Translations under genes and position numbers: made by a program
Notes under the pieces: model-generated
The model's input: only the letters and a program-made list of their open reading frames with translations
Database searches by the model: none
What the model was told of the DNA's origin: nothing
DNA from: Gymnopus androsaceus JB14
Taxonomy: Eukaryota; Basidiomycota; Agaricomycetes; Agaricales; Omphalotaceae
Assembly (NCBI GenBank): GCA_009733575.1
Contig: ML769657.1
Span: 1 to 64,000 of the forward strand
DNA: 64,000 nucleotides
Reading direction: 5' to 3'
Shown: positions 23,271 to 35,565 of the stretch, in pieces
Numbering within the stretch: the first letter of the stretch is position 1
How the letters are laid out: each line of letters begins with the position of its first letter

Positions 23271-25543
23271 ATGTCCTTCAATTCGTTGACTCCCCTCTCT
23301 CAGGCTCTAGCCTTGGGAGCCATCTTCCTAGCGACACTCGCTGTTCCAAGGTTTTTGCAATGGAGGGCACGAATGAATAAGGTCAGCTTTTCTCCGTATT
23401 TCCATCGACACAAACCAATAGTTTCTCGAATTGTCCTCTTAGCTCAATGCCATACCCACTGTGGGCTCAGACGGCTTCTTTTCGTCCCACATCAGTGCGC
23501 GAAGATTCAAAAATCATGCCCAAGAAATTATTACAGAGGGATACCAAAAGGTACAAAATGCCTTCGAGTCCTTGCATCCTGAATCATGCTTGCTGACGCC
23601 CATTCAAGTATCCCGGACAGGCGTTCAAAGTTCCACTCCCCGACCGCTGGGCAGTTATTGTTTCAGGGAATGATATGATCGAAGATATAAAGAAAGCCAG
23701 TGGCCTGGATCTCTCCTTCCAGGAGGCTATCACCGATGTACGTCTGGCCTTGTTCAGCTATTTAGTGGAGTTTCACTCAATCTCTTGCCAGACCATGCAA
23801 ACAGACTACACTCTTGGACTGCCTGCTCGGATAGATACCTACCAGGTTGACGTAGTTCGGTCTCCTCTTACGCGAAACTTGGGTGCACGCTTCCACGACT
23901 TGCGAGATGAGATTGCGGCTTCATTTGCTGATTTAATCCCTGCCAAAAGTGAGCTTGCTTATTTACAACTATTATAGCGCTTCGTTTAATCGTTACCACT
24001 GGAAGCGACGGAATGGACGAATGTGCCGATGCTATTCACGGTTATGCAGATCGTTTCACGAACAACCAACAGATTCTTCGTTGGCACGCCTTTATGTTTG
24101 TGGTTTTTTCTCCCTCGGTGATTCTTGCTAATTTCCAAACACAGGCCGAAATCCGGATTACATCGTTCGTCATGGATTCTGTACAGTATCCTGAAGACTC
24201 ACTGTGTTCACAGAATCTCAATATTGAATTTACCATCGACGCATTCCAGGGTGCGCAAACTCTTCAACGCTATCCAACTTTTCTCAAATCGTCTGTCTCT
24301 TTCCTGTCTCCTTAAACCAGGATTGCTTACTTGTTGACTCTTGTAGCATCGTGCGCCAATTTATGACTAATGTCCCCAGCTGCTTAAAGCGTGCTACCGG
24401 ACACCTTGAACCGTTAATCCTTGAACGACTTCAGAAAGAGGAAGAATATGGGACCTCAGATTGGCCGGATAAACCGGTCAGTTTTATAATGCTCACTGTG
24501 GAACTTCGAATCTTAAATAATGTGACAACAGCAAGATCTCATTACCTGGCTATTGGATGAAGCTCGCGAACGCCGCAACGATCTCATATATAACATCGTT
24601 TCGCGTGTACTTCTCATCAACTTTGCGGCCATTCACACCACGGTATGATAAAAACTTTAAATAGAAACACGCTGGTCTAACATTCTCATCTCATTTCCTG
24701 ATAGAGCATGGTGAGCGACTATGCCACATATCTATATGACTTCCCTCCTAACAGCCGTTTTCAGACTTTTACAAATGCCCTCTTCCATCTCGCTGCCAAC
24801 CCCCATCTGGCTCAACCTTTGCGTGAAGAAGTAGAATCTGCTGTCAATGAGCTGGGATGGACAAAGGCGGCGATGGGGAAGATGAGAAAGTTAGACAGTT
24901 TTGTGAAGGAAACTCAACGATTGAGTGGCCTAAGTGGATGTACGTTGACTCTTCCAGATGTCTCATACGATGACCCAACGCTTCACCAGTGACAATGAGC
25001 CGATTGGCACTCAAAGACTTCACATTCTCTAATGGAACTGTCATTCCCGCAGGAACGATAATTAACGTAGCTTCGCATGGAATGCATCATGATGATGTGG
25101 GTTCAACATTCTTGAAAGGTTTTGTCTTATAACTAACCAGTGTCTGGTCACTTTTTTTCTCAGGCGGTTTACGAAGATCCAGACGCGTTAAAAGCTTTCC
25201 GATTCTCTGATATGCGAGTAAAGGATGGCGAGAGTATCAAGCACCAGATGATAACCGCGGACCCTTCATATCTTGTGTTCGGTGCTGGAAGACACATGTG
25301 GTGAGTTTTCAAAGCAATCTTACATTCCATATGGCAGACAGCTTATATTCTCCTTGTACCTTCTAGTCCAGGACGATTCTTCGCAGTAAACGAGCTCAAA
25401 GCGCTTCTCGGGCATGTCTCGTAACCTACGATATCAAGTTTGAAAACGATGGAGGATTCCCCCCTAATGATTGGAATGGAGGGAGTGCCTCTCCGAATAG
25501 GTTTGCGCAGGTTATGTTCCGGAAGAGAGTGGCTTCTGCATGA
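23271..25543 (+). CDS. cytochrome P450 monooxygenase 1
   Basis: N-terminal membrane anchor (ALALGAIFLATLAVPRFL), then IPTVGSDGFF, PLPDRWAVIVSG, QTDYTLG, DVVRSPLTRNLGARF, the C-helix-like QIVSRTTNRFFVG, LNIEFTIDAF, WLLDEA, the I-helix region INFAAIHTTS, the ExxR motif KETQR, HGMHHDD, FRFSDMR and the haem loop FGAGRHMCPGRFF with the axial Cys. It ends QVMFRKRVASA. About twelve short introns. Family role: ER-bound, CPR-dependent oxygenation; the substrate is unknown. The framework resembles the ent-kaurene-oxidase-like branch common in Agaricomycetes. One frame break at about 25418 just after the haem loop (LLGHV) is repaired by one extra C; without it the last 45 residues are lost. Confidence 0.85.
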
Positions 25544-25740
25544 GGTTCCGGGCAGTTAAATAAACCTTACATGTATAACAAAAACATCACACAGGTCTAT
25601 CTTGGTTCCTCATTCGTATTTAACTCTAGCGCTAGATAATACAAAAAGTGGAATTGAACTCTCCTGTTGAACAAGAACGCGTACAAATTCCTCCTGTGTA
25701 CATGTAGCCAAAGTCGTTCCATAAAAGACACGCCGACCGC

Positions 25741-26611
25741 CTAGTTCGTCAATGGAGCCAAGCTCCACCCACTACCAGAGTTCACCGCCTCACTAATCGT
25801 GTTGGGTTCCCCTGCATCAACGAATCCGATTCTGATAATGTCGGAGGTCGTAATAGCGTACAATACCTGGCTACCGGGGACACCGACGAAACCCTCGTTG
25901 GTCACGCAGGTAGCGCAATCTCCTTCGAATACACCACCAGGGACTCGGACGTACTCGGTAAGGACGTTCTCCGGGGAGAAGAAAGCGATACGGATCTAGG
26001 GCAATCGAGAGTAAGTAAGTTCCAGTTCAAGACACGGCACAGAGAAAGCAAGGCGAACCTCGTCCCAGTCATCACCAGTAGCAGCTACCACAGCTGAAAC
26101 CGCAATAGGGGAGTTAGGCCTAACCACACCCACAGGGACCGCAATAGCCTCAGATTCAAATACACCCGTGTTAAAGGCGTTGGTGACGGCGACTGAGACG
26201 ATTGAGTGGTTGCTGAAGTCTTGATAGAAGACCCGAGTGTCTCCACTGGGGAGCGAAATCGCGCCCGCGTTAATGCCAGGGACTGGGACGGCGGCGTCGG
26301 TAGACAATACGGTCGGGGTGCTGTCTGCAATGGCAGCAGTCAAAGTGTTGGCAGCTGCGGCAGAATTTGCTGCTGCAGCGGTCAAGGTGTTGGCTACCGC
26401 CGCACTTGGGGTGTCTGCAATTGCAGCAGTTGGAGTGTTGGCAGCCGCGGCAGAATTTGCTACTGCAGCGGTCAAGGTGTTGGCTACCGCGGCACTGGGG
26501 GCACTAGCTACTAGCGTAGCTAAAGCGAATGGTACCATCTAAGTGGATAACGGGGATTAGTATACAATGCGCAAGTCAAAACTTGGATGGACGAACTAGC
26601 AGGAGCAACAT
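25741..26611 (-). CDS. secreted fucose-lectin-like protein with Ala-rich N-terminal repeats
   Basis: Three exons (26597-26611, 26059-26538, 25741-25995) total 750 bases, 249 residues. The 5-codon first exon MLLLL splices to MVPFALATLVASA to give a complete signal peptide. An Ala/Asn/Thr-rich region with two copies of a roughly 28-residue repeat (AAVANTLTAA.ANSAAAANT) follows. The C-terminal half has beta-propeller-type blades: TRVFYQDFSNHSI, PIAVSAVVAATGDDWDEIRI, SPENVLTEYV, IRIGFVDA, ISEAVNSGSGWS. These resemble AAL-type fungal fucose-specific lectins, but only two or three blades are present and sugar-binding residues cannot be confirmed. Minus-strand TATA box at 26683-26688. Confidence 0.55.
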
Positions 26612-27746
26612 GATGATATGAATGAGGCTGGAGAGAAATCAACTTGTAGTCGACTGGTGTTAGAGCAGCGGGGCTTGCGATCTTTATAGCATTCGGTGGG
26701 ATGAGACCTATGATTCCTGACTAGAGAGAAAATGCAGTCTGTCAGTTTGAACGACGAATATTCCGTTCTTCATGCTCCAAGAATGTTATCGGAAAGATTA
26801 TTCTCATTCGTTGATACATTTGATTCGATTGTAAGCTCCAAATTTCGCCAATGTGAAGACAGAACAATTGAATCTTCGCTCCATAGGATTGAAAGCTGGA
26901 ATTGTGGTTTGGACAAGCGGAAGGCCCTGTGAACTATGGAATCAAATAAGAAGGGAAAATAAACAACGCAAGGAAGCGAACCTATCCTTGAAAGGAAGGA
27001 CGGCCAGGTTCACATACCGAGTGAACGTTCCCTCCACTGACTGTCCATTTCTTCACGGATCTATCATTTGGAATAAAACCTACAGCTTGCATTGTTTGCA
27101 TCCAATAAGTAGTCGTCGTTCCAGAATTCAGTCTATATCGATTCTTCCGATGGAAGCGAGGAAGCACATCTCAACAAGTGCCCCATTCCTATCCATAGGT
27201 CGTACTACCTCGATCCTTAGTGTCAAGAGGTATAGAGTCTGCATTTTGGAGACAAGGCTCCCTCGATTAAATTCCGATGAATTGGAAGAAAAGCAGCATC
27301 ACCATACCGCGCGTCGAAGGCCAGCGCCGACAGGTGCATCCACGTACGCTTTACTTGTTTTCTGGGTCCATTCTCGTGCGCACTTACCGGCGATTTATTC
27401 TTGCTAGCTAGAAATCTTGGTGAAAATTATTTAATTATGAGAACTTTGGCTATGATTAGAATGAGATGTCGATTCAAATATCTTGCAAGATGAGCCGCTT
27501 CAAGAATTCGACTGCTTTAAGTGTTCCAGTCAGTTCAATAGAGCTTTATTCCTTACCTTGTGAGTGGGCACCAATTGAGTTATGAGTCTACGAACATGTC
27601 ATTTCGAGAATCCAGATTCCACTGAGGGCTTCATCAGAGCAAAGGGACCTACAGTCACCCATGAAGGTGAGCAAGGTCACGTGATCCGACCATCCTTTGA
27701 CCGTTACCTCGTGCACCACCGCCAGAGTCCATCTGCTAATGACTGG
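26612..27746. other. divergent upstream region, no gene supported
   Basis: Lies between the lectin-like gene and SPT20. A 184-codon plus-strand open frame (26853-27407) has unstructured composition and no motif; I do not call it a gene. A CACGTG E-box at 27678-27683 lies close upstream of SPT20. Confidence 0.4.
26683..26688 (-). promoter_or_regulatory. TATA box of the lectin-like gene
   Basis: Minus-strand TATAAA about 72 bases upstream of the ATG at 26611; supports the 5-codon first exon as the true start. Confidence 0.55.
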
Positions 27747-30277
27747 ATGGATGGATACAATCGAACGCGATTTGTCGAGGTAACATACTTCAACTTGTTT
27801 GTGAAATAATCTTATTCGTTTCAGGCGCTGCTAGAACGTCACCAGTCTGAACCGCCTTCGTTCAGCATCCACTTGTATCCCGAGAACTGGACTATCAATT
27901 CGGGAGCCAAGTTTCTGTACAACGATTTCCGATACTCGGTCTGATTTACTCTTTGAGAGGCCCTCCCATCTTTCTAATACAATCCTTAGGCATTTCTGGA
28001 CGAAGTTCGCGCGCACAGAATACCAGCCGATTACATTGAATCTTTTCAGGAATCAGGAGTCCGATATTTTGACGGTACGAGAGCCTTGCAAGGATTTGTT
28101 AACACTGAACAAACAGTATAACCAATAAGGCTGCTTGATTGTGGACTTATTTGACTATCGCCCTCAGAAACCAACCGATCCTGCTCTCGAAAATCCAGAA
28201 AAGACACGAGAAGTTTTGCATCCCAATTCGGAAACATTATGGGCTGACCTTTGCTTGGTCAATGTAAATTCTGGAGGCAATCTCACAGATACTCAAGCCC
28301 TCGAAATGGAAGCTCGCATCTTGGTGAGTGTATCTCTTGTTCAACATTCAACTGTTGCTCACATCCGTTCTAGTTGGCTACATCTGCGCCCTTGTGTCTA
28401 GATCCAAACCCTCATCTCACCCGAATCGCGAACAACGTTTTGAGAATTTCGACGCCTGCAGTACCAGCATCCCTCAAACGAAAGGCTTCTGCTCTGAATG
28501 TGCAGAAAGATGAATCTGAGAAGGCACGCAAAGAAAAAATCATGCAGTTTATGGCTCCTACTCCGCGTGCTTCTAGACAGTGCGATTCTTCCATTCTTCA
28601 ATTTTTACTGCTGTTTATGTTTCCAAATACAGGTTCCGCCAGCTGGATGTCAGGGAACGGTTTCGAGAGGAACAGCGCAGAGCAGCAGCTATACCTCCAC
28701 CCCAACCTCCATCTCGGGCACCGTCTCAGCCTCGTGCGCCGTCGCATACTCCAGTACCGACATCCCAGGCTCCAGCCTTTGTTTCCAATCAATCCTCCAA
28801 TCACTCTTCTCCTGTAGCCCCTCCCTCCACATCACAATACGTCCAAGCCCATTCTCCGCCTGGAAGACCGGTGGCGTTCGTACCCAATCGGGTAAATGGT
28901 GTCCAAACCCCAGTCAGCTCGAATTCGCACCACTCACCTTCCCCACAACCTCACTATCCTCATGTGCAGACTATCAGCGAAGTCTCCGTGAATCGTACTC
29001 CCACCCCCGCCCAACGTTTCTCCCAATCACCTCGCGTACAGCACATACAACCTCATTCCGTACCACAGAATCCTGGTGCACAATCACACGCTTCACCGCC
29101 GGGTGTACAGCCTCAACAGCTCCCTGCTGCTGCACGAGCGTCCCCAAGGCCTCCCTCTACGCATCCCCAAATCCAGATGCAACAACAACAACACGTACCT
29201 ATACAGCAGCAACTTCCACAGCCTGCTCAGCTTCCTCAACAACTGCAACCGTCGACGTCGCGTCAGACGGCTACTCCAGTTCAGACGTTCCAACCACCGG
29301 TCCCAGCTGTGAACTTCCTCCAACATCCTCCCACTCGGGGTCGTAGACCTAGTGCCGCGGGCCAAACAGTAGATGCCGTTACTACTCATGCTCAGCTTCA
29401 GGCTTATAATGCGCATTATCAACAGCAACATACCAACAGGTTGCAGCAGATGGTGCAGGCGGCTCAGCCGCCCCAACCTCAGCCGATGGCAGTAGCACAG
29501 GGCGGCGTTGCCAGAGCAAGCCCTATGACCACAAATGCTAGACTAGCTACGCGCTCACCCATGCCTTCTTCCCTGTCCCAGAATGGTAATGGGAATAATG
29601 CGACAGCGAATACCGCCGCCGCGAACTCCCCTCGACCTCGTACAACGGCGCTTACCGGCACAGCGCCCACAGGAGGCGTAAATTCACCCAGATTATTACC
29701 TCAGAATCATCAAGTTCCCGCCGCCCAGAGCTTGCTATTCCGTCCGATGCATACCGGTGCTGCTCAGGCTCAGGCTCAGGCTCAAACTCAGCAGCATTCC
29801 CCCTCGGCCTCTGTGATACCAATTCATTCTGTTGGCGAGGATGCACAATCGCAGGGGCAGGTGCATGTGTCCCAACAACGACCATTACAACCCGTCCAGA
29901 CGCCCAAAATGCAGCAGCAGCAGTTGGGTGCTCAACAACAGCAGCAACAACAACAACATCAGCAGCAGCAACAGCAACAACAACAAAGACGAACGACGCC
30001 TTCACAAGCGCCCACCGTCCAACAACAACAGCCCCATTCGCAGGCCCAGCTACAGCCCCAACCTTACCAAATGTATGCGGCATACCCTCAGCAAACGGGA
30101 TACCCTGCGGGCCAGATCCCTCCACAGTACTATGTCAGAGGTGTTCAGCCAGGGACGCAGTTATCGACTCAGCAAATACGACAGCTACAGCATCTGCACG
30201 CCCAACAGCAACATCAGTATGCTCTTGCGCAACAGGCGCAGGCACAGCAGGCCCAACAGAAGGCACAAGGGCGTTGA
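27747..30277 (+). CDS. SPT20: SPT20-like SAGA complex subunit
   Basis: Start chosen at MDGYNRTRFVEALLERH, because upstream in-frame sequence looks like promoter and contains an E-box. The conserved SPT20 core follows: FSIHLYPENWTINSG, FLDEVRAHRIPADYIESFQ, GVRYFDGCLIVDLFDYRP, REVLHPNSETLWADLCLVN. Further on: LCLDPNPHLTRIANNVL, a basic KDESEKARKEKIM helix, and FRQLDVRERFREEQRR. The last exon (28633-30277) encodes about 547 residues of Pro/Gln/Ser-rich disordered tail with long poly-Q. SPT20 scaffolds the SAGA coactivator in the nucleus. Five introns, all in frame, no breaks. The Q tracts are coded by mixed CAA/CAG. Confidence 0.82.
29929..29992 (+). repeat. poly-Gln CAA/CAG tract in SPT20
   Basis: Interrupted CAA/CAG run coding for about 20 glutamines, broken by single LGA and H codons. 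Other shorter Q runs lie nearby. Confidence 0.8.
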
Positions 30278-30436
30278 CTTGGATGATTAGATTCGGCCGA
30301 GTTGATTGTCGAGGTTGTATGATTAGAGAGTGGTGTACTATGAGTGTATTATGATATTATATTGTTTTATTTAGGCTGTATCTTTCCCGTGCTCCATACC
30401 TAATTTACGTCGCGCATTCTTTTGTACATGTGTACG

Positions 30437-31942
30437 TCAATGAGTGTAAGCTCGTCCAGGTGTCACTTCATCGGGATGGTCATAAATCCCAGTATCTGTA
30501 GCTTCGTGGAGATCTAACATCATCCGACTCATGAGAACGACACTTAGACATCCGACGAAGGTAGACAGGTTCCCTTGAAAACGCTGAAACGATACAATGA
30601 ATATGTGTAGAAGGCATTCAAGTAGTTGAAACATACTCCAGGAACCTAAAGACGAAAATATTGATTTAGAACTGACTGTAAAAGCCCTGGAAGGACACTC
30701 ACATTGAAAGAAATGATATTTGCGACGTTAAGAGTGGTCGTAATCCTGCAATTACAAAGTCAAGGTACGTGAAGATTCTCCGAAAGTACACCTCACAGGA
30801 AGTAGATGGTCCCTAATAACTCGCCACTCGTCAGTGACGAACCAAGATTGTTGTGAAGGATAACTCACCATCTCGTACTACGACAGACAAAAGCGATACC
30901 CCAAGTCGGGTAGCATCTGAGTGAAGGCGGGCGCGAAAACCTTTCCATAAAGTCATGCCAAACAGAGCCGTATCGAGAACGAGAATGCCTTCCCATGCTA
31001 TCGCGGTGTCTTGTAAAATTTATGTTAAATGATGGCAGGAAGGGCTTGATGGGGAGCTTACGAGCAGGACTAGAGAATGCAAAATGAGGTTTTAATGATA
31101 AGGAAGGGAGTTAGGAGAAACTTACCTCTGCGAACTTGATAAAACATGGCAGCCTTCAGTCGAAGACGTCGATGTTGACGATTTTATACCGATGATAGTT
31201 AACTATGTATGGGTTAGCTTGATGGGTGCTAGACCCAGGAGAAGAGCTGTACTTACAATGATACTCATAGCGGTACCGAGCAGAATAATGCCCAGGAAAA
31301 CAACAAGGATAATTCGCCGGCAACCATATAGAGCGTATACGCGCAAAGTCAGTAGAGCTGTATGCACGAAGTGAGATCGTAAATCCCTCATGATACTTGA
31401 AAAACTCGCCAGTAACTGTCGCTTGCGTTATTGCTAAGAAAATTTCGTGAAACATCTCTAAAGATTGACATCTACGCGAACCGCATTCAGAGGTTATTAA
31501 ATCTTCGTGTAGCCGTGAATCAACGAACCTCTAATGGTAAGTTAAAGTCAGTCCACAGTGGCATTCGATTCATACGATAATTCTGCTCACCGAGGCTGTT
31601 AAGAAATTTGAGAACAAAGAATTCGCTGCGATAATGTTTCCGAAGCATTGAAAATAACGGTTAAAGAGGAAAAGACATCTCCCGGTGTTCATCGGATGCT
31701 TCCAAATTAACCTGATTTCTGTATCTGATAGAAAATAAATATGGGTACTAGGCCAGTAGACTTTGTATAGAGAGATAGAGCCACCTAACGTTAACAGATG
31801 ATCGTAGTACAAAATTCCTAGAAGATAAAAGATAAGTTACTTATTACGAGAAAACATTCAACTATTCTGGGGCTTCACCTATTGCGGAGATGAACAAGGT
31901 GTTCCCCATTGACATAGACTCTAGTTCGGTAACACTCAACAT
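30437..31942 (-). CDS. DUF6533-type multi-pass membrane protein A
   Basis: Starts MLSVTELESM. The DUF6533 signature follows across two introns: GILYYDHLLTL, then DTEIRLIWKHP, CLFLFNRYFQCFGNI. Later TM segments include LTLRVYALYGCRRIILVVFLGIIL and a C-terminal block VGCLSVVLMSRMMLDLHEA, ending PGRAYTH. This is an Agaricomycete-expanded family of predicted 7-TM proteins; no function is established. Many short exons; boundaries in the middle are approximate. Head-to-tail with gene B, with matching start (LSVTELES/LNISELES) and end (SRMM.NLHEA.DTGI). Confidence 0.65.
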
Positions 31943-32330
31943 TTGGAGGTGAAGGAGAGAGAGAGAAAAAGTAGAGAAGAACGACTTATACGTCGATCGG
32001 TTGGCCGGGGGAACATCAAAAAACCCCTAACTGTCATGGCGCGAACCTCATGGCGAGTCTGGACAAGAGTATCACTATTGCTTTGAAACCGGCACCAAAC
32101 AATCCCTCGAAATTTCTCTGGGCTGGGCGCCGAACAATGTTGAGATGTGAGGACCAGCACAATGTCCATTTATAGAAATGTCAAAGCGGCTATTACCAAC
32201 AATTACTGGTACTCTCGAACTCCTTAGGCAGTCTGAAATACGACAAGCCAATAAGTAATGTACATATAAATGTCTCTATTCTATGTATAAATACACCAAA
32301 TAGGAAGGTCAGCTTTATGAAACACAAAGT

Positions 32331-33875
32331 TCAACACATTGTAGGCTGCGTAGTCGGCATAATACCAGTATCGGCAGCTTCGTGCAAATTGATCATCATT
32401 CTTGAGAGAAGGGTTACTGATAGGCTAAAAAAGCACCGATTAATTGGCAGTATCCATCAGAAATAAAATATGTACCATCCCTACGAAAGCTGAAAGGTTT
32501 CCTTGAAACGGCTGATAAAAATATAAGCATTAGTGACGCTTACTATCGTTAAACCGACTTACGCCGGGAATCTAATGACCTATCAGTTTTATGGCCGTAA
32601 AGCGGAGGAAGACTCACATAAAGGGAAATAATGTTTGCCAAGTTGAACAAGGCCATAGCCCTACCACCAAATTTAACTTTGTGCCATATAACCTTGAATT
32701 CAAAACTCACAGGAAATAGATGGATCCTTGATTGTTCCGGTATTTAGTAACCGTACTTGGAAGCGCAGATGAATTACACACTCACCATCCCGTACAACAA
32801 CAGAAAAAAGTGACCTCCCGATCCGAATTGTGCCAATTTGAAGATGCACCCGGCACGCTTTATATACAGTTAAAGCAAACATTATTGTGTCCACTACCAG
32901 AAGGCCTTCCCAGCCTATAGCCATTTCTGCTCAAAAAAGTAAGACGGAATGCTAGCCGCATGCACGGGATAGATCTCACGAGCGGTGCTGAATCAAAAGG
33001 AAGATGTTGAGTCCGAGTAGTAACATCAGATAGTAGGTACTCACTTCTGCGAGGAGAACAGAATGTGGCAGCCCTGATCTGGAAGGGTTGAAAGATTCCG
33101 GTTAAAAATCGAGAGCTGTGTGTCATAGAGGCATCAGCACTGACGTCTTGGATGGTAAATTAAACCTACACCAATACTTGTAGCAGTGCCTAAAATCGCG
33201 ATACTCATAAAGATAGCAATGATTGTTCGCCGACGGTCGTAAAGTGCAAAGACTCGCAGTGCAAATATGGCTAGTATCTCATAAGTAACGACAAACGAGC
33301 TACCACTAAGTGGACTGACCAGTTATTATTCCTTGTGTGACCGACTGAAACACTTGATGATATAGTTCGAAAGACCGACAACTATTATCATGATTGAAGA
33401 GGCTTTTCAGGTCATAGTTATACGTTCACAAACCTCTAAAGAACAATGAAAGATCAGTTTCCAACGCATTAAGTATAATGAACTCTCCCTCACCGAGATT
33501 GTTAGAGACGTTGAGAACAAAGCAAACGCCGCAACCATATTCCCAAAGAAGTTGAAATAGCGGTGAACGAAAAACAGGTATCCACCAGCATTCTTAGGAC
33601 GCTTCCAGAGAAACCTTATTTCGGAATCTGATTGCATAAGTTTTCATCAGGATTGAAAGGTTAGAAATAACAAACCCAAGGTTAATAGATGGTCATAATA
33701 CAGAAAGACTAAAGGAATCCTCATGAGAAGTTGAATAAAGCGAAGTTTTTGCAACGACTGGCCTAAAGAGGAAATAAACATAACATTCCCCAGATGGCTA
33801 TCATCCAATTAATAAGGACAAGCTGAAGAGGATGAGAGCCACTGACACAGATTCTAGTTCGGAGATGTTCAACAT
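32331..33875 (-). CDS. DUF6533-type multi-pass membrane protein B
   Basis: Tandem paralogue of the gene at 30437-31942. Starts MLNISELESVSVALILFSL; signature exon DSEIRFLWKRP, GGYLFFVHRYFNFFGN. A later exon near 33200-33260 codes for FALRVFALYDRR-type sequence. The C-terminus is LLSRMMINLHEAADTGIMPTT. Same intron layout and orientation as gene A, 388 bases between the two coding regions. Internal exon limits are approximate. Membrane location follows from several hydrophobic segments; ligand unknown. Confidence 0.6.
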
Positions 33876-35565
33876 GATTACAAGCAGCAGGCAGGGGAAA
33901 CGTTTGAAAGAGAAAGATGTAGGAAGAAAGCCAGCTTCATTCCCAGCCAAGTCTCTCATCGTTGTTATAAGCTAGCATGCTGTATAGGGCTGAAAAATGC
34001 GTCAATACGAAGAGAAACTTGGCAGAAAGTTCTGGTGATCATGCTGATCACGCAACGGTGCCAGTTGTAGTGCCTTGGTACTAGTATAACCTTTCTAGCT
34101 TAAATCTCGGATCTGATGTCCCAGGGATCGTGGAGTCAAATGTGAGTACATACCTCGATGAGGTATCTGCTTGTGTTCGTGGTGGTTTAGTCCGAGTCAG
34201 TGGTGAGAAGTTGGGATAACGATTCCATTTGAATAGCAGAAATACAGCGCTTGAGATTTTTACCGTTAGATAATTCGATCATCACCATGAAAGCTATCCA
34301 TTCACACAAGTACACGGCGCCGAACTATCCTATATTTTGGGTGTGAGAGAGAAACTACTTACATCGAGGCATAACAACATCCGGTGCCCAGAGTAGGAGA
34401 TCATGGGGATCTTGGGAATCCGGTGTCCAGTTTGGCGAGTCGGAGCGGAGGAGGTGGCTTGATATCAAGACGATAAGTCTATACTAAGTAGAGTATGCTG
34501 TGGAAGCGGTTTGGACGTCAAGAAGATGGCAGTTCTCGATTCTACATTTGATATCCACGCCGTCAAAGTTGGGAGATCGATGTAGAACTTCTAGTAGCCC
34601 TGGAGCTGTCGGAGAATGGAGACCCGGCGATGAACAGCCAATGCTCGATCCCAAAGTGATGACAATAGCTGATGATCCGGACACGGGTCATCGCACAGCA
34701 TAGTTAAGCCAAAAGTTACAAGGATCGTAGTTTGGACCACCGGGTCGTTTGAGCAACTGCATGTCCAAAGAAAAGAAAAGGCGGGGACCTAGAACGCTGA
34801 ACCCCAGGTTGTATGTTAGTCCAGAGTTAAATACACAGAGATGAATATAGGTCTTTTTTCCACTTTGCTTTCAACATTAGGATGTGGTAGAGTGGTTTTA
34901 TAGGTTTTGTTTTAATCGGATTAAGAAAGAGAGAAAGAGCAATTGGAGAAGGAGACATATCTTGGATTTATCTTCATCGGACAAAAGGTGCCACTTCAAC
35001 GGCCCTTTTACTTCGATTACGCATGCTCTTTCACCTCCTGTTACATGACACGAAACCCCGCATCTGTGGCGGCGGACGGAAGAGTTGGTAAGCCAGAGAT
35101 TGAGCTAATCTGCAACGAAATGGAGGAAGGAATGGGCGTACTGGACGTTTAGAGGTTTGTTCCCGTCTTGATGGCTCGTTGAAAAGTGTTCGTTGAAGAT
35201 TTTAAGTTTGTAGATGCCCAGAGCTAGGCGCGACGGATGATCAGTGAAGGAGAAGCTCCCGGTGGCGACAGCCTCAAGTTCATCTTTTTTGCTTGTCATT
35301 CTCCTAGCCTTTCGAGATCACAAAACGACTTGTCCCGTTATCCGAGTCCTTCAGCCTCTGCGAATTCTAATTTCCCAATTCCAGAACTCCGTTCCAATGA
35401 GCAAGGGCAGATGACGCTCATTGCCGGAAGATAGTAAGATGGATAGATGGAAAAGAGCCATTTCCAGGGCTTGAGATTGCAGATGAAATCACGGTGCACG
35501 AATAATAAACGAACGAGTTTTTGTATCTGAGTACTTCAGAATATGTTATATATAGTCGAAATTGA
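33876..35565. other. gene-poor stretch
   Basis: Upstream of the DUF6533 pair. Two short minus-strand frames (34484-34684 and 35105-35299) and one plus-strand frame (34500-34703) have no recognised motif or splice context. Nothing else supported. Confidence 0.4.

Noticed and set aside
26853..27407. 184-codon plus-strand frame upstream of SPT20
   Set aside because: No motif, no signal peptide, no splice partner; lies in a promoter region.
28498..29346. 282-codon alternative frame inside SPT20
   Set aside because: Shadow of the Pro/Gln/Ser-rich tail; the true frame continues from the conserved SPT20 core.
29652..30125. 157-codon minus-strand frame opposite the SPT20 poly-Q region
   Set aside because: Antisense of CAA/CAG repeats gives Val/Ala-rich sequence by composition only.
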